Source: Parachlamydiales bacterium (GTDB lineage: Bacteria; Chlamydiota; Chlamydiia; Chlamydiales; SM23-39). From it: a stretch of DNA of 6,231 nucleotides. The notes below the pieces were generated by a model, which saw only the letters and a program-made list of their open reading frames with translations, searched no databases and was not told the origin of the DNA. A program made the position numbers and the translations under genes. The DNA lies in the NCBI GenBank assembly GCA_020058465.1, contig JAGVDZ010000024.1, positions 1-6,231 on the forward strand, in the 5' to 3' direction. Below are positions 1 to 5,356 of this stretch, in pieces (within the stretch, counting starts at the first letter, position 1; every line of letters begins with the position of its first letter).

Positions 1-41
1 ATCTTTGACATAAGTCATCTCCTGATGAGACAGGGTTTAGA

Positions 42-1574
42 TTAGACCGTCCATTCTACGTCGACAGGGTCCTTTTGTCCAGTGGCAAAAAGGAGGCCGA
101 AGAGGAGAAGGAGGGTAGATAAAAGTGAAAGTGAAGGTAGGGGCACAGCCAAAGGGATCAGAGGGGGGTGAGAGAGAGTAAAAAAAAGAGTTTGAGTTAA
201 TGTTTCTGTGACTTGGAAGAACCCATGCGATAGATGCGTATCAAGGAGGCTTAAAGTTAAAGAGGTAAGTGTTGATGCGAGGATCAAAAGCACCCAAAAA
301 GGGACGAAAAGATTATAGACGAGGCTCACCCAAGGGAAGAGGGCAAAATGATGGGCTAAAGCAGGTAACAGGAAGGCTATAATTCTGAAATTCATCTTCA
401 TATGATGCCTTAAGATATGCGCAAAGAGACGGATATGCAGAGTCCAGAAAGGGAGGTTTCGAAAAGGGAGCACGGGTGGATTTTTGAGATATCGAGGGAA
501 TGTACTCACCAAGCCCAAAGTGGCGAGGTAACTGAATTGAAAACTGAGGTCGTACAGGGCCATTGGATCTAGGTACAAGGAGATGAGTAGGCAAAACCCA
601 AGCCCATTGATCGCTGTAAAAGGGCGGCTATAGAGTCGTGTTAGAAAGCTGTAGAGAAGAAACAGGTAACTTCTTGTGATGGACGCGCTATCGCCCAAAA
701 AGAGAAAGTAGAAAGAGGCTAAAAGAGCCAGTAAGATATGGGGGTATTTTATTTGGCATGAGGTCAAGATCGAAGCAAAAAGGCCCAAGAGAAACGCAAA
801 GTGGAAGCCAGAGATCGCCAGAAGATGTTGTAGGCCTAGAGAAGCAAATAGATAGGACGTGATGGGAAAAACCCCTTCACCGGTCAGTAGGTGGTGGCAA
901 AATGGAGCGGTGTCGGAGTATTGGAAAGATGTTTGTAGCTTTTGAATCAAAGCCCTTTTCCATTGGTATTTGAGATGGGGCCACGAGATGGAAGAAGAAA
1001 GGGGGACGATGCCAAATAACTTGCAGTTTGGCCGAGCCCAAGCGTCGGCAAACTGCAAGTTGTTTTCGATATTTGGCATTATTTGGGAGGGTTGCAAAGA
1101 CGTTATCGTAGAGGATAGAGGGATCAAAGTTCCTTTGACCCAATACGATGAGGAGGGGGGTAGAAGAATCTTGTGGCGCAGTACGACTGAGTAGGTGGAT
1201 CCTTGATGTTTGAGAGTGCCTCGGTAGAGAAATGTCTGTTGTTGAAAGGGATCATGGGTGATTTGGATGTGATGAAGGTGAAAAGGACCTTCGTACAGAG
1301 ACTCGGGAGGTAGAGGAGGGGGTAGAGATATCAGATAACCACTGAAGAAACAGCCGATGGACATAAGAAATTGAGTGCGAGGAGCTTGCCAATACAGATA
1401 CCATCCCCAAAGCAAAAGAGGCAAGAGCAGCTCGAGAAGATACACACGTGGGCATGAGCGCCAACCTAAGGCTGCTGCAAGAGAAAGACCGTAACTCAGG
1501 AGGGGTGCTCTTTGCCAAAATAGACGGTGGGCCTCTTTACGACAGAGTTTGATGTTTGGTATTATCTTGTACAT
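42..1574 (-). CDS. comEC: ComEC/Rec2-type DNA-uptake channel protein, short form
   Basis: Inner-membrane protein of the ComEC/Rec2 family, which moves single-stranded DNA into the cytoplasm during natural transformation. Seen: 510 residues, hydrophobic segments at about 43-62 and 68-83, a soluble OB-like stretch at about 98-160, then the competence core. The family hallmark HLLAISGFH is at 250-258, preceded by GEG at 232-234, and many membrane helices follow to about residue 497. The protein ends at VEWTV with no metallo-beta-lactamase-like domain, unlike the roughly 770-residue Bacillus ComEC. That hydrolase is either absent or encoded elsewhere. The ATG at 1574 is chosen because a purine-rich AAGGAAG lies upstream, although the 12-nt spacing is long. 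It follows ndh by 41 nt on the same strand. Residues about 166-189 are encoded by a palindromic repeat (separate entry). The family is secure; an actual role in DNA uptake is inferred. Confidence 0.87.
   Translation of the reverse strand: MYKIIPNIKLCRKEAHRLFWQRAPLLSYGLSLAAALGWRSCPRVYLLELLLPLLLWGWYLYWQAPRTQFLMSIGCFFSGYLISLPPPLPPESLYEGPFHLHHIQITHDPFQQQTFLYRGTLKHQGSTYSVVLRHKILLPPSSSYWVKGTLIPLSSTITSLQPSQIMPNIENNLQFADAWARPNCKLFGIVPLSSSISWPHLKYQWKRALIQKLQTSFQYSDTAPFCHHLLTGEGVFPITSYLFASLGLQHLLAISGFHFAFLLGLFASILTSCQIKYPHILLALLASFYFLFLGDSASITRSYLFLLYSFLTRLYSRPFTAINGLGFCLLISLYLDPMALYDLSFQFSYLATLGLVSTFPRYLKNPPVLPFRNLPFWTLHIRLFAHILRHHMKMNFRIIAFLLPALAHHFALFPWVSLVYNLFVPFWVLLILASTLTSLTLSLLDTHLSHGFFQVTETLTQTLFFTLSHPPLIPLAVPLPSLSLLSTLLLLFGLLFATGQKDPVDVEWTV
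1009..1079. repeat. Palindromic element translated in frame inside comEC
   Basis: Seen directly: bases 1018-1035 pair with 1045-1061 to give a 17-bp stem with one bulged G (about 1030/1031) and a 9-base loop at 1036-1044. Flanking TGCCAAAT (1010-1017) pairs with ATTTGGCA (1071-1078), with 9 unpaired bases at 1062-1070. The two outer arms enclose 69 bases, exactly 23 codons. On the comEC strand they are read without a stop, giving residues about 166-189 including NLQFADAWARPNCKLF. Because the unit is palindromic, the other strand encodes a similar peptide (NNLQF...ANCKLF). A long near-perfect hairpin inside a coding region, in the loop between the soluble domain and the membrane core, is best explained as an inserted small repeat. 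The insertion itself is inference. Confidence 0.8.
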
Positions 1575-1583
1575 TTGTGTATA
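1572..1583 (-). repeat. 12-bp copy of the TATACACAAATG element end at the comEC start
   Basis: Read on the minus strand, TATACACAAATG ends in the comEC ATG itself. The same 12 bases form the outer end of the solitary repeat at 3890 and both termini of the MITE-like element at 4937-5027. A GAAGAT hexamer also lies just upstream both here and at 4932-4937. Twelve bases is short, so this may be a remnant of an element end or coincidence, but a given 12-mer is not expected by chance in 6 kb. Confidence 0.4.
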
Positions 1584-1615
1584 GATCTTCCTTGCTTGGA
1601 AGAAAAAAAAGAAGG

Positions 1616-2875
1616 CTATTTTGGGGGATTAGGCGGCTCTCTCGTGATGAGACGGGCACCTCGTTTCGAGGAAAAATAAGCAAACAGCCACTGAGACAAG
1701 ACAAGGACTCGGCTGCGGAAGCAGACTAGGTAGGCGATGTGAACAAAACACCAGGCAAGCCAAGCGAGGAAACCACTGAATTGGAGTTTTCCAAAAAGGC
1801 CAATGGCCTTTGTCTTTCCGATTGTGGCCATCGTCCCCTTATCGAAATAGCGAAAAGGAGGACGGTCTTTTTTAGGGGTATGCCTTTCGATGATTTTGGC
1901 TACATAACGTCCTTGTTGTACAGCTACAGGAGCTAAGGCCGGTAAGGGTTTTCCTTGCCTGTCTAATGCAGCTGCAGCATCGCCGATGACGAAGATTTCG
2001 GGATACCCTAGGATCGAAAGATCCTCTTCGACGATCACACGTCCTTGTTTATCGAGAGGCACGTTCAATGTCTTGAGGACTGGTGAGGCTTGATTCCCTG
2101 CAGCCCAGATGATGTTGCGTGTTTCGATCCAACGATCATCGATTGTAACCCCGTCGGATGTGATTTGGGAAACCCTTTTGCCAGCAATCACTTCGACCCC
2201 AAAGTGTTCAAGATAGCTCGCTGCTTTCTTAGACAATGTCTCAGGGTAGGCGGGGAGGATGTGGGAAGAGCCCTCGATGAGATAGATTTTGGTCCTTGTT
2301 GGGTCGATTCTACGAAAGTTTTGCAACATTGTTTCATGGGCAATTTCGGCAATGGCTCCTGCCATTTCCACTCCGGTGGGGCCACCACCGATGATGATAA
2401 AATTGAGATATTTTTTTGCCTCCGAGATGCTGTCACAACGCTCGGCTTGCTCAAAGGACCAAAGGATCTTTTCTCGGATGATCAAAGCATCTTGCAGCGT
2501 CTTGAGTCCAGGAGCCAAAGGTTCCCAGTCGGGTCTTTCGAAATAGCTATGGCGAGCCCCTAGAGCCACAATGAGATATTCATAGTGTATCTCATCTCGG
2601 TTGTTCAACACGACTTTTTTGTCTTCTTTATGGATTGATTGAACAGTGCCCATCAACACAGTGATATTGTCGTAAGGGCTTAGAATTTCTCGGATAGGAA
2701 CAGCAATATCCCCCGGGGATAGAGCCGCTGTGGCAACCTGGTAGAGGAGGGGCTGGAACAGGTGGTGATTGGTCTTGTCAAGTAACCATACGTCGAGCTT
2801 ACGATCCCCCAACCTTTTGGCGACATTTAGCCCCCCGAATCCCCCACCTAAGATGACAACTTTTGTATAGCCCAC
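1616..2875 (-). CDS. ndh: Type II NADH:quinone oxidoreductase (NDH-2), FAD-dependent
   Basis: Single-subunit, non-proton-pumping NADH dehydrogenase that passes electrons from NADH through FAD to membrane quinone. Seen in the 419 residues: the N-terminal FAD-binding GGGFGG at 10-15; the family block QPLLYQVATA at 41-50; the second dinucleotide fold GGGPTGVEMAG at 163-173 for NADH; the FAD-contacting IFVIGDAAA at 294-302; AVQQGRYVAK at 318-327; and a hydrophobic/amphipathic C-terminus (about 376-410, rich in W, F and L, then basic) typical of the membrane anchor. Length is normal for the family. The start is GTG at 2875: an in-frame TAA at 2881-2879 rules out a longer protein, and the FAD motif begins only nine residues in. 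There is no Shine-Dalgarno sequence, because an inverted repeat fills the leader. It is followed at 41 nt by comEC on the same strand. The family is firm; quinone and cofactor preference are not readable here. Confidence 0.9.
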   Translation of the reverse strand: MGYTKVVILGGGFGGLNVAKRLGDRKLDVWLLDKTNHHLFQPLLYQVATAALSPGDIAVPIREILSPYDNITVLMGTVQSIHKEDKKVVLNNRDEIHYEYLIVALGARHSYFERPDWEPLAPGLKTLQDALIIREKILWSFEQAERCDSISEAKKYLNFIIIGGGPTGVEMAGAIAEIAHETMLQNFRRIDPTRTKIYLIEGSSHILPAYPETLSKKAASYLEHFGVEVIAGKRVSQITSDGVTIDDRWIETRNIIWAAGNQASPVLKTLNVPLDKQGRVIVEEDLSILGYPEIFVIGDAAAALDRQGKPLPALAPVAVQQGRYVAKIIERHTPKKDRPPFRYFDKGTMATIGKTKAIGLFGKLQFSGFLAWLAWCFVHIAYLVCFRSRVLVLSQWLFAYFSSKRGARLITREPPNPPK

Positions 2876-2877
2876 GG

Positions 2878-2906
2878 TTTATACCACGCGCGACTCGAAA
2901 TGTTGA
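2878..2906 (-). promoter_or_regulatory. Candidate sigma-70-like promoter for ndh (weak)
   Basis: On the minus strand TCAACA (2906-2901, 4 of 6 matches to the -35 consensus) is followed after 17 bases by TATAAA (2883-2878, 5 of 6 matches to the -10). Transcription would begin around 2872-2870, at or just inside the annotated GTG. The transcript would then be leaderless or the start site shifted. Spacing and -10 are good and the -35 is poor, so this is suggestive only. The opposite arm offers TTGACT (2903-2908) and TATAAA (2929-2934) for the plus strand, with a long 20-base spacer. Confidence 0.25.
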
Positions 2907-2934
2907 CTCTGATCCACATGAAGCGTGGTATAAA
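2878..2934. repeat. 57-bp inverted repeat in the ndh / SMI1-gene divergent spacer
   Basis: TTTATACCACGC at 2878-2889 is a perfect 12-bp inverted match to GCGTGGTATAAA at 2923-2934, with 33 bases between. The left arm begins three bases outside the ndh GTG, so the repeat occupies the place where a ribosome binding site should be. It could be a small mobile palindrome, an operator for a dimeric regulator, or a symmetrical promoter region, since each arm carries TATAAA facing outward. The sequence does not decide between these. Confidence 0.7.
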
Positions 2935-3081
2935 AGAAACTTCCCGGCGCCGATCCCATGATCTTACTTATAGACGATCCAAGACTAGAGAGACAAGATG
3001 AAAAATTGCAGAAGAACCCATGCTCTTCATTGATTAAAACAACAGTTTAACGTAGTTTCAAGTTCGCAGTGTTTAACAACT

Positions 3082-3882
3082 ATGTACATGAACTCATTGG
3101 CGCGTGATTTTTTCTTAGATGCGGGGCCATTCTTTGAAGTGAGAGTGTTGGAGGAAGAGCGTGCCTGGAGTTGGGAACGGGCAAAAACTTTATGTCCCAG
3201 ACTGCCTCGAGGCTGGTTTGAGCTGAGCCGCTGTGCGAGTGATGTGAAGAGGGAGTTTGTTTTAGATTTTTGGTTGAGTCACTTTAGTTTCCAACCCCAT
3301 GTACACCCAATGTTTATTGATTTTTTTACTAAAGTTGAGGACATCTCAGTTGTTGTCACACAGTCGGCAGTTGGAGAGGCATTTGTACCAGAGCTCGTGT
3401 ACAGTTTGAAGGAAGATAGGACCTTTTTTCGCGGGTTTGTGGGTGCGAGCGAAGGAGAAGTTCGAGAAGCGCAAAGTACATTTTCGTTTCTTCTGCCGAA
3501 AGACTATTTGGCATGGATGAAAATTCACAATGGCTTTGGCAAATTATCTGAAATGGGAATGCTGCCTCTCGATGAGCTGTTCCCCCTCTACCGTTCTGTC
3601 CAAATGATCCAGCTCAATTGGAAAGAGCCCCTCTACATTCGGAATCGAAGGGTAGACCCTAGCTCGTTTGTTCCCTTTTTTGAAGCCGAGGGGCTGCAAT
3701 CTTTTCAAGGATTTTACACGGATTGGCATACAGGGCATGAAATTGGAAATGTCCATGTGTCGGGCATGGAATGTAGAATCTCAGACTTCGATGGTGTCCA
3801 CCCAGATACAGATGCACTTGCTTTCGGTTCTTTTTTGGATTGGTTGGCTCATTATCTACAAGGGATGAATATTTCGTTCTGA
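3082..3882 (+). CDS. SMI1/KNR4 (SUKH)-domain protein, probable CT338-like chlamydial conserved protein
   Basis: 266 residues, function unknown. Seen: no signal peptide or membrane helix. An N-terminal half of about 110 residues is rich in W, F and acidic residues and I cannot assign it. It is followed by a SMI1/KNR4-type segment: GASEGEVREAQ at about 121-131, LPKDYLAWMKIHNGFGKL at 138-155 (the family's LPxdY...NG core) and an acidic end with DFDGVHPDTDALAFGSFLDWL at about 225-246. The SUKH superfamily includes immunity proteins against bacterial toxins and intracellular adaptor proteins. No toxin gene is adjacent, and the position next to ptsH/ptsI and comEC resembles that of CT338 in Chlamydia as I recall it, so a conserved housekeeping role seems likelier. 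The start could be ATG 3082 or ATG 3088; an in-frame TGA lies at 3031-3033. Neither has a Shine-Dalgarno sequence. It is 36 nt upstream of hprK in the same frame. Confidence 0.7.
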   Translation: MYMNSLARDFFLDAGPFFEVRVLEEERAWSWERAKTLCPRLPRGWFELSRCASDVKREFVLDFWLSHFSFQPHVHPMFIDFFTKVEDISVVVTQSAVGEAFVPELVYSLKEDRTFFRGFVGASEGEVREAQSTFSFLLPKDYLAWMKIHNGFGKLSEMGMLPLDELFPLYRSVQMIQLNWKEPLYIRNRRVDPSSFVPFFEAEGLQSFQGFYTDWHTGHEIGNVHVSGMECRISDFDGVHPDTDALAFGSFLDWLAHYLQGMNISF

Positions 3883-3889
3883 TTTATTG

Positions 3890-3918
3890 TATACACAAAT
3901 GAACTCAAAAGTTGGTTT
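3890..3918 (+). repeat. Solitary 29-bp element end abutting the hprK start codon
   Basis: Bases 3890-3918 (beginning TATACACAAATGAACTC) are identical over 29 bases to 4937-4965, the left end of the MITE-like element upstream of ptsH. Identity stops exactly where the hprK ATG (3919) begins. No matching right end is next to it, so it is a truncated copy or the result of a rearrangement. It fills most of the 36-bp gap between the SMI1-domain gene and hprK and leaves hprK without a recognisable ribosome binding site. It also places an out-of-frame ATG at 3899 that opens a 10-codon frame overlapping the hprK start. Confidence 0.85.
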
Positions 3919-4863
3919 ATGTATAAGGTAGGTGATTTTTATCAGGAGCATCAAAGTTCTCTTGGCTTAAAGCTGGTTACAGGCAAAGAAGGGTTGAAAA
4001 GGCGTATTCAACATGCAGATGCTCAAAGACCCGGCCTAAGTTTGGCAGGGTATATGAGGGGATTTGCATCAACAAAGATATTGATTTTTGGTCATCAGGA
4101 AATGGAATTTTTGCAAGGGCTGGATGAGCCACTTCGCCTCTCTCGTCTTCAATCTGTGATTGGATCTTCGACTCCTGCTGTCATCATAGCAAGGGGCCTT
4201 AGGGTTTCTTCTGAAATCGTAGAGCTTTGTAGGGAGAAAAATATCCCCCTATTTCGTGCTACAGAAAGTGAGTCAGAGCTGTCGAGGAAAGTGGCGATTT
4301 TTTTGATGGAGGCATGTTCTCCTCATACCACAGTCCATGGGGCTTTAGTGGAAGTATTCGGGATTGGCATGTTGATTCAAGGAGCCTCCTCTGTGGGTAA
4401 GAGTGAGGCTGCTCTCGGTCTTGTCGAAAGAGGGCACCGCTTCATCTCGGACGATGTGGTGAAGATCCGTAAAAAAGAGGGGGCCTACTTAGAGGGGACT
4501 GGTCCTGAAGTCACTCGTCATTTAATGGAGATACGAGGGATTGGGATCATCAACGTAGCTCATTTATATGGAGCTGTCTGCGTTCGACCCAATAAGGAGA
4601 TTGATTTAATTGTGAAGCTCGAGGTATGGGACGATGCTCACTTCTATGATCGGTTGGGTTTTGATGAAACCTATACGTATTTGTTGGGCCTTTCTTTGCC
4701 TTGTCACGTCCTCCCTGTCAAGCCGGGGCGTGATGTGGTGCTCCTCTTAGAGACAATCGCTTTGAATCATAGATTGAAAGAAATGGGGTACCATTCAGCT
4801 AAGGAACTGCACGCCAAGTTGTCGGCTGTGATGTCAAGGACGAAAAAACGTGTGGTAAAATAA
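3919..4863 (+). CDS. hprK: HPr kinase/phosphorylase
   Basis: Bifunctional enzyme that phosphorylates HPr on its regulatory serine with ATP or pyrophosphate and removes the phosphate again, coupling metabolic state to PTS signalling. Seen: 314 residues, the normal family length. The N-terminal domain (about 1-130) begins with the usual VGDFYQEHQSSLGLKLVTG type of sequence. The catalytic domain has His140 in VHGALVEVFG, the P-loop GASSVGKS at 155-162, the Asp pair SDD at 177-179, the family signature EIRGIGIINV at 204-213, and the C-terminal KPGRDVVLLLE block at about 268-278 followed by NHRLKEMGY. The P-loop has Ser where many relatives have Gly at the fourth position, but it still fits the Walker A pattern. 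ATG 3919 fits the family N-terminus; no Shine-Dalgarno is visible because a repeat end fills the leader. Its substrate gene ptsH lies 216 bp downstream. Confidence 0.93.
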   Translation: MYKVGDFYQEHQSSLGLKLVTGKEGLKRRIQHADAQRPGLSLAGYMRGFASTKILIFGHQEMEFLQGLDEPLRLSRLQSVIGSSTPAVIIARGLRVSSEIVELCREKNIPLFRATESESELSRKVAIFLMEACSPHTTVHGALVEVFGIGMLIQGASSVGKSEAALGLVERGHRFISDDVVKIRKKEGAYLEGTGPEVTRHLMEIRGIGIINVAHLYGAVCVRPNKEIDLIVKLEVWDDAHFYDRLGFDETYTYLLGLSLPCHVLPVKPGRDVVLLLETIALNHRLKEMGYHSAKELHAKLSAVMSRTKKRVVK

Positions 4864-4882
4864 TACCAATCACAAGAAATAC

Positions 4883-4913
4883 ATTCACATTGGAGCTCGT
4901 GTGAATTTATTTC
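4883..4913 (+). terminator. Weak rho-independent terminator candidate after hprK
   Basis: ATTCACA (4883-4889) pairs with TGTGAAT (4900-4906) around a 10-base loop and is followed by the T-rich TTATTTCT. The stem is short and AT-rich and the T tract is interrupted, so termination would be partial at best. It lies 20 bases past the hprK stop, the expected place. Confidence 0.4.
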
Positions 4914-4936
4914 TCCGATTTGCTATAAGTTGAAGA

Positions 4937-5027
4937 TATACACAAATGAACTCAAAAGTTGGTTTTTGGCAGTGTCGGCGACGCTTCTCCTTGTCAAATT
5001 CCTAAATTTTGGATTCATTTGTGTATA
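4937..5027. mobile_element. 91-bp MITE-like element with 14-bp terminal inverted repeats
   Basis: TATACACAAATGAA (4937-4950) is a perfect inverted match to TTCATTTGTGTATA (5014-5027). Weaker symmetry continues inward (CAAAA against TTTTG). The outer TA could be a duplicated TA target, as made by IS630/Tc1-mariner transposases, which is inference. The element is too small to encode a transposase. Its first 29 bases recur exactly at 3890-3918. It makes up nearly half of the hprK-ptsH spacer. The frame at 4930-5028 (TTG start, TAG at the right end) is open for 32 codons and would give a hydrophobic peptide containing WFLAVSATLLLV; the other strand is open through the whole element too. I do not call either a gene. 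Confidence 0.75.
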
Positions 5028-5066
5028 GTGTGATCGAGCTCAGGCTGTTCGTCTGACGATAGGAAC

Positions 5067-5074
5067 AAGGAAGG
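5067..5074 (+). promoter_or_regulatory. Ribosome binding site of ptsH
   Basis: AAGGAAGG lies five bases before the GTG at 5080 and fixes this as the start in preference to the ATG at 5101, which has no such sequence. It is the only strong, well-spaced Shine-Dalgarno sequence in the window. Confidence 0.75.
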
Positions 5075-5079
5075 TTATC

Positions 5080-5352
5080 GTGATCAAATTGGTACGAAAA
5101 ATGAAGGTCAAAGACTCACTCGGTCTTCATACCCGTCCCGCAGCAGCCATTGTCAAATTGTTGCAGCCATGTAAAGCTTCTGTTTTCTTTACATACAAAA
5201 ATGAAACGATCAATGCTCGCAGTATTATGAGTATCTTGATGCTGGCGGCTCGTAAGAACGCTCAAATTACAGTGACTGTGGAGGGTGAAGATGCAGTCAT
5301 GACAATGGAATGTTTAATCCAAGCTTTTGACAAGGAGTTTGGGGGGCCTTAA
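5080..5352 (+). CDS. ptsH: Phosphocarrier protein HPr
   Basis: Small cytoplasmic phosphocarrier that accepts phosphate from Enzyme I and passes it to EIIA-type proteins. Seen: 90 residues, the usual HPr size. The active-site histidine is His17 in LGLHTRPAAAIV (His15 of model HPr proteins). The regulatory serine is Ser48 in ARSIMSILML (Ser46 in Bacillus), the site used by HPr kinase. The central Y-K-N-E and the C-terminal GEDAVMTMECL segment also fit. The GTG start is chosen for its ribosome binding site and because it gives the family length. Having both phosphorylation sites next to an intact hprK argues that serine phosphorylation is used. ptsI follows after only four bases, so the two are co-transcribed. 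A MITE-like element occupies the upstream spacer and may influence its promoter. Confidence 0.95.
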   Translation: MIKLVRKMKVKDSLGLHTRPAAAIVKLLQPCKASVFFTYKNETINARSIMSILMLAARKNAQITVTVEGEDAVMTMECLIQAFDKEFGGP

Positions 5353-5356
5353 AGAA

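Noticed and set aside
970..1194. Plus-strand open frame through the comEC palindrome
   Set aside because: Its resemblance to the ComEC peptide is explained entirely by the palindrome; it is not a separate gene.
1586..1603. Hairpin TCTTCC-loop-GGAAGA beside an A8 run between ndh and comEC, as a terminator
   Set aside because: On the transcribed (minus) strand the T run lies before the hairpin, not after it, and the stem is only 6 bp. It overlaps the comEC Shine-Dalgarno-like sequence, so it might mildly mask it, but nothing firmer can be said.
2090..2563. Long open frame on the plus strand inside ndh (157 codons)
   Set aside because: It lies wholly opposite a clear NDH-2 gene and its translation has no recognisable features; it is a shadow of the ndh codon pattern.
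2945..2952. CGGCGCCG palindrome in the divergent spacer
   Set aside because: Eight bases, no second copy and no flanking structure; not informative.
2998..3033. Short ORF (11 codons) upstream of the SMI1-domain gene as a leader peptide
   Set aside because: No codon pattern, attenuator hairpin or strong ribosome binding site supports it; it is within chance expectation.
3030..3058. Promoter TTGATT-17-TAGTTT before the SMI1-domain gene
   Set aside because: The -10 matches only 3 of 6 positions; it is too weak to annotate.
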